A DNA stretch of 64,000 nt from JAEYFP01 sp047602645. GTDB lineage: Bacteria; Bacillota; Clostridia; Lachnospirales; Lachnospiraceae. The position numbers and the translations under genes were made by a program. Positions within the stretch are counted from its first letter, which is position 1. Each line of letters starts with the position of its first letter. Location: positions 57,429 through 121,428 of the forward strand of contig JASGGU010000004.1 in NCBI GenBank assembly GCA_047602645.1, given 5' to 3'. Positions 24,944 to 33,769 of this stretch are shown here, piece by piece. The notes beneath the pieces were generated by a model. The model was not told where the DNA came from. It ran no database searches and worked only from the letters and a program-made list of their open reading frames with translations.

Positions 24944-26023
24944 ATGAGAAATAAGGCAGTTCTGATTTGTTTACTGATGACAGCATTGCTGGCGGCGGCC
25001 TATGTTACATTTTGGGCGGACGTGTTTTCTGAAAAGGAAGCACCGGCTCCGCCCGTTTTTGAGGTGCAGGATCCTTCACCGAATGCTTCGGTCACGGTGA
25101 CTCGTGAGTCGGATACAGAGGCGGAGAAAAAAGAAAATGAAGACCGGTATCCATGGGAACAGCCGGTTGTTCCGATTGCCGGGTTTTCGGGCGAACTGCC
25201 GACGATCGTATGCTGGGGTGATTCCTTGACGGAAAGTATCGACGGCAAGGCATATCCTGATTTTTTAAGAAAACTGACACAGACCGAAGTGGTCAATTAT
25301 GGTGTGAGAGCCGAAACGGCGAAGGCGATCGCAATAAGGGAGGGTGCGGTGCCGATTTTTGTGGGTGCCTGTGTGATATCTGAAGAAGCAGTGCCGGTGG
25401 CGGTCGAGGTGACCTCTGGGGATGGAAGCGGTATCCAACTGCTGAAGAACGGTTCCGCAGGCGTCAATCCTTGCTATATCGGCGGAATTGCCGGCACACT
25501 GAGCTATGACGGTTCCGCGGGCCGTTATTATTTTACACGCGCCTCAAAAGGGGAGGCGGTCCGGATAGAAGCAGGCAGCAGGCTGACTACCGATGGGATG
25601 GTAAGTCGGCGCAAGGGGGATGTGCTTATCATTTTTTCCGGAACGAATGACGGCCCGGATGCGTCCTCCATCTATGATATTATTGAAGTGCAAAGGGCCA
25701 TGCTGGACTATGCAGATTGTAAAAAATATGTTATTATAGGGCTTACCTGCAAAAAAGTAATGCCGGAAATAGAAGAGGTAAATAAAATTCTTGCTAAGGA
25801 ATATGGAGAGCACTTTCTCGATATCAGAAGTTATCTGCTTTCGTACGGACTTGCCGAAGCGGGATTAACTCCGACGGCACAGGACCGGGCTGATCTTAAA
25901 AACGGGGAAATTCCGTCAAGCTTGCGCAAGGATTATGTGCACGGCAATACTTATTTTTATGAAATTCTCGCAGGACAGGTGTACCGGAAGTTGGAATATC
26001 TCGGTTATATTCCGAATAACTAA
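24944..26023 (+). CDS. SGNH/GDSL-family hydrolase, membrane-anchored (copy 1)
   Basis: A 359-residue protein with an N-terminal membrane segment (about 5-25), a Pro/Glu-rich linker (30-75) and an SGNH domain: GDSLTE (block I, Ser ~91), NYGV (block II), GTND (block III) and DYVH near the C-terminus as the Asp-His pair. Such enzymes are esterases or lipases, often acting on O-acetyl groups of polysaccharides or the cell wall. A stretch of about 100 residues between blocks II and III is an insertion relative to minimal SGNH domains. The next gene is a paralogue 15 bp downstream. Confidence 0.78.
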   Translation: MRNKAVLICLLMTALLAAAYVTFWADVFSEKEAPAPPVFEVQDPSPNASVTVTRESDTEAEKKENEDRYPWEQPVVPIAGFSGELPTIVCWGDSLTESIDGKAYPDFLRKLTQTEVVNYGVRAETAKAIAIREGAVPIFVGACVISEEAVPVAVEVTSGDGSGIQLLKNGSAGVNPCYIGGIAGTLSYDGSAGRYYFTRASKGEAVRIEAGSRLTTDGMVSRRKGDVLIIFSGTNDGPDASSIYDIIEVQRAMLDYADCKKYVIIGLTCKKVMPEIEEVNKILAKEYGEHFLDIRSYLLSYGLAEAGLTPTAQDRADLKNGEIPSSLRKDYVHGNTYFYEILAGQVYRKLEYLGYIPNN

Positions 26024-26038
26024 AAGGAGAGACAACGG

Positions 26039-27100
26039 ATGGGGATCATGCGTAACAAATTTTTTGGCGGGATGCTTTTGTTCGGATTTTTCTGCGGCAT
26101 ACTGACAGGCTGCGGACAAAACCGGGAGACCGGTGTTTTTGCCGAGGAGAAAGCCACAGAAGTTGAAATTGCAGTGAAGAAAGAGGAGCCGGCAGTGAAG
26201 GAACTGCCTTCAATGGAAAATGAACAGCCGGTTGAAGAGATCCGGAATGAGGATATCGTAAGCTCTGAATTGCCGCGCATCCTATGCTGGGGCGATTCTC
26301 TGACCGAGGGGACGGGCGGAGAAGGGGTAACCTATCCGGATACGCTGGCGAAGCTCAGCGGTGCCGAGGTATTGAATTACGGTGTTTATGCGGAACTGGC
26401 GAGCTGCATCGCGGCCCGTCAGGGCGGGAATCCGATGCATATTAAAGAGACAGTGACGATTCCGGCGGCCATAGAACCGGTGGAAATCGGGCTGGAAAAT
26501 GCGAAAGATAATCCTGAAATGCTGCTCGTATTCGGTGAGGCCGGCATTAATCCGTGCAGTATCAGCGGCATAGAGGGAACCCTTTCGATTGATTCTCAAA
26601 CAGGAATCCGCTATTTTACGAGAGGTGCGGCGGGGGAGGCTGTCACGGTGGAAAGCCGGTCGCCTGTGCTGTTTCATGCGATGCGCGACAAACGCGAAGA
26701 TGATATTCTTGTAATTTTTTCGGGGACAAACGACAGTCCCGATACGTCAAACATCCGGGATGTCATTGCCTATCAGCGTGCAATGATCGACTATGCCGGA
26801 ACGGAAAACTATGTAATTATCGGCATGACAAGGAAAAAGTATATGCCTCAGATTGAGGCTGTTAATCAGCTTCTTGCAGAGGAGTATGGTGAGCATTTTC
26901 TGGATGTGCGGACCTATCTGCTGCAAAACGGCCTGCAGGAGGCCGGGGTGACGGCAACTGAGCAGGATCGGGAGGATCTTAAAAACGGGGAGATTCCGGC
27001 GAGTCTCAGGTCGGATGAGGACGGACATGGAACAAGTGCGTTTTATCGGATTATCGGCGAGCAGCTTCATAAAAAATTGCTCGCATTAAAATATTTATAA
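26039..27100 (+). CDS. SGNH/GDSL-family hydrolase, lipoprotein (copy 2)
   Basis: A 353-residue paralogue of the preceding protein with the same block order: GDSLTEG, NYGVYAE, GTNDSPDTS and a C-terminal DGHGTS. The N-terminus is a lipoprotein signal with lipobox LTGC (Cys ~24), so it is anchored by lipid where copy 1 keeps a transmembrane segment. Shared passages include FSGTNDSPD/FSGTNDGPD and LKNGEIPASLR/LKNGEIPSSLR, so the pair arose by tandem duplication. In this copy the residue three before the catalytic His reads Glu rather than Asp. Confidence 0.78.
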   Translation: MGIMRNKFFGGMLLFGFFCGILTGCGQNRETGVFAEEKATEVEIAVKKEEPAVKELPSMENEQPVEEIRNEDIVSSELPRILCWGDSLTEGTGGEGVTYPDTLAKLSGAEVLNYGVYAELASCIAARQGGNPMHIKETVTIPAAIEPVEIGLENAKDNPEMLLVFGEAGINPCSISGIEGTLSIDSQTGIRYFTRGAAGEAVTVESRSPVLFHAMRDKREDDILVIFSGTNDSPDTSNIRDVIAYQRAMIDYAGTENYVIIGMTRKKYMPQIEAVNQLLAEEYGEHFLDVRTYLLQNGLQEAGVTATEQDREDLKNGEIPASLRSDEDGHGTSAFYRIIGEQLHKKLLALKYL

Positions 27101-27117
27101 AATTGTGGAGGGAATTT

Positions 27118-28029
27118 ATGATTTATACATTAACCTACAGTCCGTCTGTCGACTATCTTGTCTATTTAGATGAGCTGGAGCCGGGAAAACTGAATATGAT
27201 GAAACGGGATGCTATTTTTTATGGAGGAAAAGGCGTTAATGTGTCTCAGGTGCTGTGGGGGCTTGGCATAGAGAACACGGCGCTCGGTTTCGTGGCAGGC
27301 TTTACGGGCATGGAAATTGAAACGGGTCTGAACAGGCTCGGCTGTCGGACGGATTTCGTGCATCTAAAGGAAGGACATTCGAGGATTAATATCAAAGTAA
27401 AGGCCAGAGAAGAGAGTGAAATCAATGCGGTTGGCCCTCGGGTGGATGATGAAAGCCTTGAAAAGCTTTATGCAAAGCTTCAGAAAATTGAGAAGGATGA
27501 TATGCTTGTACTTGCAGGACGTACGCCGAAGGGCGTGCCGGAGGATATGTTTGCAAGGCTGATTGAGAAGCTCTCCTATCGGGAAACGAAGGTAATTGTC
27601 GATACGACAGGTCATATGCTATTAAATATGCTGCCTTATCATCCATTTTTGATTAAACCGAACCATATTGAGGTATCGGAGCTGTTTAACGAGCAGTTTT
27701 CTCCGATGGATAAGGACCGCCTGACATGGGCGGCGGGCAAGCTGCAGGAGAAGGGCGCGCGCAATGTCATGATTTCGCTTGCGGCCGAAGGAGCAATGCT
27801 TGTCACGGAGGACGGGAGCGTTTATACGAGAAAGGCACCAAACGGCACCGTTGTCAATTCGGTGGGGGCAGGAGACAGCATGGTCGCCGGTTTTATTGCC
27901 GGGTACCTGGAAACACAGAACTATGAGGACGCATTTGTTATGGGACTTGCGGCCGGAAGTGCCAGCACATTTCAAGAGGGATTGGCAAAGGGCGATGAAA
28001 TCAAACAACTTTACCGCCTGATTCGTTAA
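27118..28029 (+). CDS. PfkB-family kinase, 1-phosphofructokinase-like
   Basis: A 303-residue ribokinase-fold enzyme with the 1-phosphofructokinase/tagatose-6-phosphate kinase signature YGGKGVNVSQVLWGLG near residue 38 and the ATP/anion-hole segment NSVGAGDSMVAGF near 250 (catalytic Asp). ATG 27118 follows GGAGGG. Fructose-1-phosphate phosphorylation is the usual role, but no fructose PTS gene is adjacent, so tagatose-6-phosphate kinase is an alternative. Confidence 0.82.
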   Translation: MIYTLTYSPSVDYLVYLDELEPGKLNMMKRDAIFYGGKGVNVSQVLWGLGIENTALGFVAGFTGMEIETGLNRLGCRTDFVHLKEGHSRINIKVKAREESEINAVGPRVDDESLEKLYAKLQKIEKDDMLVLAGRTPKGVPEDMFARLIEKLSYRETKVIVDTTGHMLLNMLPYHPFLIKPNHIEVSELFNEQFSPMDKDRLTWAAGKLQEKGARNVMISLAAEGAMLVTEDGSVYTRKAPNGTVVNSVGAGDSMVAGFIAGYLETQNYEDAFVMGLAAGSASTFQEGLAKGDEIKQLYRLIR

Positions 28030-28033
28030 TTGT

Positions 28034-28062
28034 TTGACAGTCCCCCGTATTTGTGGTAAAAA
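28034..28062 (+). promoter_or_regulatory. Probable promoter of the amino-acid ABC operon
   Basis: TTGACA (28034-28039), 17 bp, TAAAAA (28057-28062). Starts here would place the hairpin at 28075-28110 in the leader. Confidence 0.5.
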
Positions 28063-28074
28063 TAGAAGAGAATC

Positions 28075-28110
28075 AAAGAAGATGATAAGGGTACCATTAT
28101 CTTCTTTTTT
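28075..28110 (+). terminator. Terminator or attenuator before the amino-acid ABC operon
   Basis: AAAGAA-GAT-GATAA pairs with TTATC-TTCTTT (3-nt bulge) around GGGTACCA, followed by six T. It either closes the PfkB gene or attenuates transcription from the promoter at 28034. Confidence 0.65.
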
Positions 28111-28170
28111 CATTATGGGAATAGAATTTATCATTCCCATAGAAAATTTTAAAATCAGGAGGATGAAAAG

Positions 28171-29028
28171 ATGAGGAAATTGAACAAACTTGCTGTGGCA
28201 GGAATGGCAGCCGTGATGATGTTCGCGCTGGCCGCCTGCGGAAGCAGCACAGAAGCTCCCACAGAGGGTGCAGCTGCGGCGGAGAATACTGAGACGGCGG
28301 CAGCGGAAGAGAACACAGAGGCTCCGGCAGAGGATGCGGAAGCACCCGCAGCGGATGAAACGGTATATAAAATTGCGACGGATACGACATTTGCACCGTT
28401 TGAATTTGAAAATGACAAGGGCGAGATGGTTGGTATTGATTTGGAGCTTCTTGCTGCAATCGCAGAGGATCAGGGATTTTCGTATGAAATGCAGTTTGTA
28501 GGTTTCTCCGCAGCGATGACGGCTCTTGAGGCAGGCGAAGTGGATGCTATGATTGCGGGAATGTCGATCACAGATGAAAGAAAAGAAAAATATGATTTTT
28601 CCGATCCTTATTATGATTCGGGTGTCGGCATGGCAGTGCTTGCTGATTCCGATATTGATTCCTATGAGGATTTAGCAGGCCTGCAGGTTGCGGCAAAGAT
28701 CGGTACGGAGGGCTGTACATTCGCAGAATCCATTGCAGATCAGTACGGCTTCACAATTTCACAGTTTGAGGATTCCTCCACGATGTATCAGGATGTACTT
28801 GCGGGAACTTCGGCGGCTTGCTTTGATGATTATCCCGTGCTCGGTTATGAAATTTCCAGAGGAGTCGGCTTAAAGCTTCCGTTGGAAATGGAACACAGCA
28901 ATTCTTACGGTTTTGCTGTACTGAAGGGTGAGCATCCGGAGCTGATTGAAAAGTTTAATGCCGGTCTTGCAAACATGAAGGAAAGCGGAAAATATGATGA
29001 GATTTTAAATACGTATATTGCAAAATAA
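28171..29028 (+). CDS. Polar amino-acid ABC transporter, substrate-binding lipoprotein
   Basis: A 285-residue lipoprotein: signal with lipobox ALAAC (Cys ~24), an Ala/Glu/Pro-rich linker (25-65), then a family 3 solute-binding domain (ATDTTFAPFEFENDKGEMVG, IAGMSITDERKEKYDFSDPY). It captures a polar amino acid such as glutamine or glutamate outside the cell. ATG 28171 follows CAGGAGGATGAAAAG. It begins an operon with permease, ATPase, a C26 peptidase and a kinase-like gene. A strong hairpin directly downstream suggests higher expression than the membrane components. Confidence 0.93.
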   Translation: MRKLNKLAVAGMAAVMMFALAACGSSTEAPTEGAAAAENTETAAAEENTEAPAEDAEAPAADETVYKIATDTTFAPFEFENDKGEMVGIDLELLAAIAEDQGFSYEMQFVGFSAAMTALEAGEVDAMIAGMSITDERKEKYDFSDPYYDSGVGMAVLADSDIDSYEDLAGLQVAAKIGTEGCTFAESIADQYGFTISQFEDSSTMYQDVLAGTSAACFDDYPVLGYEISRGVGLKLPLEMEHSNSYGFAVLKGEHPELIEKFNAGLANMKESGKYDEILNTYIAK

Positions 29029-29060
29029 TGCGTTTTTAAAAGCAGTGTAGAGACAGACAG

Positions 29061-29104
29061 GGAAATCTTCCGTCTTTCGTGAAAACAGAAGACGGAAGAT
29101 TTCC
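29061..29104 (+). other. Perfect 16-bp hairpin between binding-protein and permease genes
   Basis: GGAAATCTTCCGTCTT (29061-29076) pairs perfectly with 29089-29104 around a 12-nt loop. No T tract follows. Such intra-operon stems typically stabilise the upstream mRNA or mark a processing site, which raises binding-protein levels relative to the permease. Confidence 0.75.
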
Positions 29105-29141
29105 GAAATTTAATAAACAGAAGGATGTTGAGGTGGCTTGT

Positions 29142-29825
29142 ATGGCTTTTTTTGAAACATTGATCAATTACTTTCCGTCGTTTGCGGACGCGCTCATTCT
29201 GACACTCAAGCTGGCGGTTTGCTCCCTTTTGATCGCGACGGTTTTGGGAATCGTATTCAGTCTTTTTACCGTGTCCAATATCAAGCCGTTACAGGCTGTT
29301 TCAGCCGTTTATATTGACATTATCAGAGGAACACCGCTTCTTGTACAGACCTTTATCATTTATTACGGTTTGGCAGGGGTACTTCGCCCGACCGGCTTTG
29401 CATGGGCGAACATCGGCGGTCCGTTTACAGCCGGTACTGTTGCGCTGAGCTTGAATGCCGGCGCTTATATGGCTGAAATTATCAGGGGCGGTATCGAGGC
29501 GGTCGATAAAGGCCAGGTGGAAGCCGCGCGCAGTCTCGGGCTTTCGTATGCCAAGACAATGCGTAAAATTGTGCTTCCGCAGGCATTTCTGACAATGCTT
29601 CCTTCCGTGATTAACCAGTTTATCATTACTCTTAAAGACACGTCTCTGATTTCCATTATCGGTATCAGGGAGCTGACACAAAACGGTAAGATCATTGCCG
29701 CAAATTCCTCCACACTCGTTATGACGATATGGGTGACGGTCGCACTGTACTATTTGGTTCTGTGTACGATTCTTGCAAAGATTGCAAAGGTTGTGGAAAG
29801 GAAGATTTCTTATGGCAGACGTTAA
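29142..29825 (+). CDS. Polar amino-acid ABC transporter, permease
   Basis: A 227-residue permease of the HisM/GlnP group with about five membrane segments and the ATPase-coupling EAA loop (EAARSLGLSYAKTMRKIVLP, about 150-170). IDIIRGTPLLVQ is the family's N-terminal marker. ATG 29142 follows GAGGTGG; a longer frame from 29079 would begin inside the hairpin. The 3' end overlaps the ATPase gene by 14 bp. Confidence 0.92.
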   Translation: MAFFETLINYFPSFADALILTLKLAVCSLLIATVLGIVFSLFTVSNIKPLQAVSAVYIDIIRGTPLLVQTFIIYYGLAGVLRPTGFAWANIGGPFTAGTVALSLNAGAYMAEIIRGGIEAVDKGQVEAARSLGLSYAKTMRKIVLPQAFLTMLPSVINQFIITLKDTSLISIIGIRELTQNGKIIAANSSTLVMTIWVTVALYYLVLCTILAKIAKVVERKISYGRR

Positions 29826-30546
29826 AATATCCGTAAAGGGACTTCGAAAATGTTTTGGAGAATTGGAGGTACTGAAGCATATTGATGCAGAGGTGACCGA
29901 AAAGGAAGTATTATGCGTAATAGGGCCTTCCGGTTCAGGAAAGAGCACTTTTTTACGCTGTTTAAATCGATTGGAATCCATTACAGGCGGCGAGGTCGTC
30001 ATAAATGGTGTAAATATATCAGATAAAAAAACGGACATTAATAAAGTCCGGGAAAATATTGGCATGGTGTTTCAGCAGTTTAATTTGTTTACAAATTTAA
30101 ATATTCTGGACAATATTACGCTGGCGCCGAAGATGTTAAAGATTATGACAAAGGAAGAGGCGGAAAAAAAAGCATATGAGCTGCTTGAGAGAGTGGGGCT
30201 GCGCGATAAGGCACTCGCCTATCCGAGTCAGCTTTCGGGCGGGCAGAAGCAGCGCTGCGCGATTGCGCGGTCGCTTGCGATGAACCCGGATATTATGCTG
30301 TTTGATGAGCCTACGAGTGCGCTTGATCCGGAAATGGTGGGAGAAGTTTTGGATGTTATGAAGCAGCTTGCCAAGGACGGAATGACAATGATCGTTGTCA
30401 CGCATGAAATGGGCTTTGCGAGAGAGGTCGCGGACCGGGTCATTTTTATGGATGACGGTTATATTGTGGAGGAAGGAACATCGGAAGAAATTTTCGGACA
30501 TCCGAAGGAAGAACGTACCATTAATTTTTTAAATAAAGTATTATAA
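29812..30546 (+). CDS. Polar amino-acid ABC transporter, ATP-binding protein (GlnQ-like)
   Basis: A 244-residue ATPase: Walker A GPSGSGKST (~34-42), Q-loop VFQQFNLF, signature LSGGQKQR (~136), Walker B IMLFDEPTSALD, H-loop VVTHEMGF. The family-specific VTHEMGFAREVADRVIFMD is typical of GlnQ/HisP. ATG 29812 follows AAAGGAAGATTTCTT and lies inside the permease gene, so translation is coupled. Confidence 0.94.
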   Translation: MADVKISVKGLRKCFGELEVLKHIDAEVTEKEVLCVIGPSGSGKSTFLRCLNRLESITGGEVVINGVNISDKKTDINKVRENIGMVFQQFNLFTNLNILDNITLAPKMLKIMTKEEAEKKAYELLERVGLRDKALAYPSQLSGGQKQRCAIARSLAMNPDIMLFDEPTSALDPEMVGEVLDVMKQLAKDGMTMIVVTHEMGFAREVADRVIFMDDGYIVEEGTSEEIFGHPKEERTINFLNKVL

Positions 30547-30577
30547 TTTGCATTTGGATAAAGGCAGGAGAAGAGTA

Positions 30578-31318
30578 ATGAAACGACCGCTCATCGGTGT
30601 CATACCGCTATTTGATGAGGAAAGGAACAGCATTTGGATGCTGCCCGGTTATATGGAGGCACTGCGTATGGCGGGAGCGATTCCGCTTATTTTGCCGCTT
30701 CAAATGACACAGGAGGAGTTTGGACAGCTTAAGGAACTGCTGGACGGCTATTTGCTGACAGGCGGGCAGGATGTGTCGCCGGGATTATACAAGGAAGAGA
30801 AGCGGCCGTTCTGCGGCACGGCATGCGAAGCGAGGGATACACTGGAGGCAATGGTCTATTCCCATGCGGTCAGTGCCGATCAGCCGGTGCTTGCAATCTG
30901 CCGGGGTATTCAGCTTATGAATGCTCTGGAGGGCGGTACACTTTATCAGGACCTGCCGACAGAACATCATGGAGGGACTCTTGTTTCCCATCAAATGGAG
31001 CCTCCTTATAACCGGACGGTGCACACGGTGACGCTTTCAAAGAATACACCGCTTTATCGCCTTCTTGGGATGGAGACGCTTTGGGTAAACAGCTATCATC
31101 ATCAGGGCATCAATCAGAAGGCGGATACGCTGTCAGTGATGGCCGTATCACAGGACGGGCTGATTGAAGGACTTTACAGGAAGGATAAACGGTTTATCTG
31201 GGGAATTCAGTGGCATCCCGAATTAATTTACAAAGAGGATGAAAATCAGAGTAAAATTGTGATGGAATTTGTGAGGGCTTGCGAAAATGAGAAGAGTAGT
31301 TGTGACAATCTGCCGTGA
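30578..31318 (+). CDS. Gamma-glutamyl-gamma-aminobutyrate hydrolase family (peptidase C26)
   Basis: A 246-residue class I glutamine-amidotransferase-like hydrolase with nucleophile Cys in LAICRGIQ (~109) and the His/Glu pair in IQWHPE (~220). TGGQDVSPGLY is characteristic of PuuD-type enzymes, which release glutamate from gamma-glutamyl compounds. Position behind a polar amino-acid importer fits use of imported gamma-glutamyl substrates, which is inference. ATG 30578 follows CAGGAGAAG. The 3' end overlaps the next gene by 32 bp. Confidence 0.88.
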   Translation: MKRPLIGVIPLFDEERNSIWMLPGYMEALRMAGAIPLILPLQMTQEEFGQLKELLDGYLLTGGQDVSPGLYKEEKRPFCGTACEARDTLEAMVYSHAVSADQPVLAICRGIQLMNALEGGTLYQDLPTEHHGGTLVSHQMEPPYNRTVHTVTLSKNTPLYRLLGMETLWVNSYHHQGINQKADTLSVMAVSQDGLIEGLYRKDKRFIWGIQWHPELIYKEDENQSKIVMEFVRACENEKSSCDNLP

Positions 31319-31874
31319 GTTTGGCGCAGAAGGACATGAGATAGGGAAAATTTTAGGGGATCGGCTTCAAATCCCGATGTATGACAAACAGCTTTTGGAA
31401 ATGTCAGCCAAGGAAAGCGGACTTGCGCTTGACAGGGCCGCCGCGATTGACGAAAAGGCATCGGATCGGCTTTTGAGTAATTATATGCCGCTTGGTACGG
31501 ATGCATTGAATGATCAGCTCGTTCGGGTGGAGTCCAATCTGGTCAGGCAGCTTGCGGAGAAGGGTTCCTGTATTATTGTCGGCAGACTATCGGATTATGT
31601 GCTGCGTGAAGAACCGGATGCTGTCAAGGTTTTGATTATGGCACCGTTTGAAATGCGCGTGGCAATTATTCGGGAAAAGCACCAGATTACGGAGGAAGCG
31701 GCAAGGAAGCTTGTGAAAAAAATGGATGCGGCCAGAAGCGCTTATTATAACCGTTATACGAATGGAAAATGGGGGCACGAGACAGGAAAGGACATTATTT
31801 TAAACAGGGGGACCTTTGGCGTGGTGGGCTGCGCCGATGTGCTGGAGGGTATCATCAGAAAAAGAATGGCATAA
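31287..31874 (+). CDS. Cytidylate kinase-like family protein
   Basis: A 195-residue P-loop-like protein of the cytidylate kinase-like group (PF13189): opening VTICREFGAEGHEIGKILGDRL, then SCIIVGRLSDYVL and a C-terminal YYNRYTNGKWG. The P-loop is divergent (EFGAEGHEIG in place of GxxxxGKS), as is usual in this group. Substrate unknown; a normal cmk is expected elsewhere. It overlaps the C26 peptidase gene by 32 bp and probably ends the operon. Confidence 0.82.
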   Translation: MRRVVVTICREFGAEGHEIGKILGDRLQIPMYDKQLLEMSAKESGLALDRAAAIDEKASDRLLSNYMPLGTDALNDQLVRVESNLVRQLAEKGSCIIVGRLSDYVLREEPDAVKVLIMAPFEMRVAIIREKHQITEEAARKLVKKMDAARSAYYNRYTNGKWGHETGKDIILNRGTFGVVGCADVLEGIIRKRMA

Positions 31875-31906
31875 ACTATAGAGGAATACTGTTTTAGGAG
31901 TCCCAT

Positions 31907-33640
31907 ATGGATGACCAAAAAATAGAAAACCAACTGAATCTGGCGTTGGATGCCACAGAGGAAGAACGTCGGAAGTCAGAGGTCCTTGATGTGGGTTTTA
32001 ATCCGATTGACAGAACGTGGGAGTTGATCGTCCGCTATCATGGAGATGCCGCCGAGATTGTGGAGCGCATGGGCGGACAGCTCTTGTTTGAGGAGTTGTT
32101 TGGCGGTTATGCGATCGTGACGATCGAAGAACGGCTGATCAATGATTTTGCCGCATTGGAGCAAATTGAATATATCGAAAAACCAAAGAGGCTGTTTTTC
32201 TCCATCAATCAGGGAAAGGCGGCCTCTTGTATTACAGAGGTCCAAGTTGCCGCGCCGTTTTTATCGGGCATCGGTGTGCTTGTCGGAATTGTCGATTCGG
32301 GAATATCTTATAAAAATATGGATTTTCGCAATGAGGATGGCACAACAAGAATTATGTGGCTTTGGGATCAAACACAGGAAAACGGCGTCTATTCTGAGGC
32401 ACAGATCAATGAAGCACTCTTGTCGAATGAAACGATCAGTGTCGATATTACGGGACACGGAACTGCTGTGGCGGGGATCGCAGCAGGAAACGGCAATAAT
32501 TCGGAGGGCAGATACAGGGGCGTCGCCTACCGAAGCAAGTTGATTGTCGTTAAGCTTGGAAATCCTTCCGTGGATGCGTTTCCGCATACGACTCAGCTGA
32601 TGCGGGGCGTTGATTTCTGTATCAGAAGAGCGGTTGAAGCGAGTATTCCAATCGCGATCAATATAAGCTTCGGAAATACCTACGGCTCTCATCAGGGGGA
32701 TTCCCTTGTGGAAACATTTCTTAACAATGCTTCCGGTATCTGGAAAAATGTCATCTGTGTCGGAAGCGGAAACGAAGGAGCTGCGGGCGGGCATGCCGGA
32801 GGCACCTTAACGGGTCAGGTTCAGGTCAGGGAGCTTGCGATTGATTCTGTGGAGGATACGATCAGCATTCAGCTTTGGAAAAGATATCATGACACCTTTA
32901 CCGTAGAGCTGGTCAGCCCCAACGGGAGCCGTGTGGTAATTCCGAGCGACAGGCAGGGCACATGGCGTTATCTGGTAGAGCAGACGGAACTGCTCGTCTA
33001 TTTGGGGGAGCCGACTCCTTATTCCATATTACAAGAAATCTATATTGAAATGCTGCCGCATACCTCTCTGGGTCTTCCGTCGGAGGCGGAACAGGGCTTT
33101 ATCAACAGCGGCATCTGGAGGTTTGAGCTGACGCCCCGCCATATTGTAGACGGCCGCTACAATTTTTATTTGCCGAGTGATGCTGTGTTAAGCCCGGAAA
33201 CCCGTTTCCTGCTTTCGACACCGAATCAGACACTGACAATCCCGTCCGTTGCCGCAGGGGTGATTACCGTGGCAGCTTACGACAGCCTTTATTCTTCCTA
33301 TGCTGCATTTTCCGGAAGAGGGTTTCAGGGAGGTCTGCTTCAGCATACAGGGGCATACAAGCCGACGATTGCCGCGCCCGGTGTCGGTATCGTAACGACA
33401 ACGACAACCAACTCGTATGCGAGCTTTACCGGAACCTCTTTTGCGACGCCGTTTGTGACGGGTTCTGCCGCACTTATGATGGAATGGGGAATTGTCAGAG
33501 GAAATGATCCGTATTTGTACAGTGAAAAAATAAAAGCGTATCTGATTAAGGGAGCCAGACAGCTTCCCGGCATTACCGAAACACCGAATCCTCTGACAGG
33601 CTGGGGCGCGCTCTGCCTGGCGGACAGTATACCCGACTGA
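31907..33640 (+). CDS. Subtilisin-like serine protease (S8), cytosolic, Csp-like
   Basis: A 577-residue protease with all three catalytic segments: IVDSGI (Asp ~127), GHGTAVAG (His ~184), GTSFATP (Ser ~510). About 100 residues precede the catalytic domain, like the prodomain of clostridial Csp proteases, and about 200 residues are inserted between the His and Ser segments (jelly-roll-like region). No signal peptide. Relatives in spore formers activate the germination hydrolase SleC; others have unknown substrates. 32 bp separates it from the kinase-like gene, so read-through is possible. Confidence 0.88.
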   Translation: MDDQKIENQLNLALDATEEERRKSEVLDVGFNPIDRTWELIVRYHGDAAEIVERMGGQLLFEELFGGYAIVTIEERLINDFAALEQIEYIEKPKRLFFSINQGKAASCITEVQVAAPFLSGIGVLVGIVDSGISYKNMDFRNEDGTTRIMWLWDQTQENGVYSEAQINEALLSNETISVDITGHGTAVAGIAAGNGNNSEGRYRGVAYRSKLIVVKLGNPSVDAFPHTTQLMRGVDFCIRRAVEASIPIAINISFGNTYGSHQGDSLVETFLNNASGIWKNVICVGSGNEGAAGGHAGGTLTGQVQVRELAIDSVEDTISIQLWKRYHDTFTVELVSPNGSRVVIPSDRQGTWRYLVEQTELLVYLGEPTPYSILQEIYIEMLPHTSLGLPSEAEQGFINSGIWRFELTPRHIVDGRYNFYLPSDAVLSPETRFLLSTPNQTLTIPSVAAGVITVAAYDSLYSSYAAFSGRGFQGGLLQHTGAYKPTIAAPGVGIVTTTTTNSYASFTGTSFATPFVTGSAALMMEWGIVRGNDPYLYSEKIKAYLIKGARQLPGITETPNPLTGWGALCLADSIPD

Positions 33641-33671
33641 AGTCGGAAGGCTGACGAAGGGTATTCTGCCG

Positions 33672-33700
33672 TTGACAAATGAAAAATATTTCGATACAAT
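33672..33700 (+). promoter_or_regulatory. Promoter of the heterodimeric ABC exporter
   Basis: TTGACA (33672-33677), 17 bp, TACAAT (33695-33700): near-consensus, about 70 bp before the gene at 33770. Confidence 0.8.
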
Positions 33701-33712
33701 AAATAAAGTTGA

Positions 33713-33748
33713 GTGGCTTACCCGCATGGGTCGGCTGTTCTTTTTTTG
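33713..33748 (+). promoter_or_regulatory. Terminator-like leader, possible attenuator
   Basis: ACCC-GCAT-GGGT with an outer, wobble-rich stem extension, followed by CTTTTTTT. It lies between the promoter and the start codon, so unless bypassed it would reduce expression of the exporter. The same stretch reads as a GTG-initiated in-frame extension of the exporter, so a leader peptide is possible. Confidence 0.45.
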
Positions 33749-33769
33749 TATGGCAGGAGAGGAAAAACA

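Noticed and set aside
33610..33630. Terminator at the end of the S8 protease gene (CCGACT/AGTCGG)
   Set aside because: Six-base stem with a two-base loop over the stop codon and no T tract.
33713..33769. N-terminal extension of the exporter subunit from an upstream GTG
   Set aside because: The ATG at 33770 has a clear ribosome binding site, and the extension overlaps a terminator-like hairpin; kept only as a possible leader peptide.
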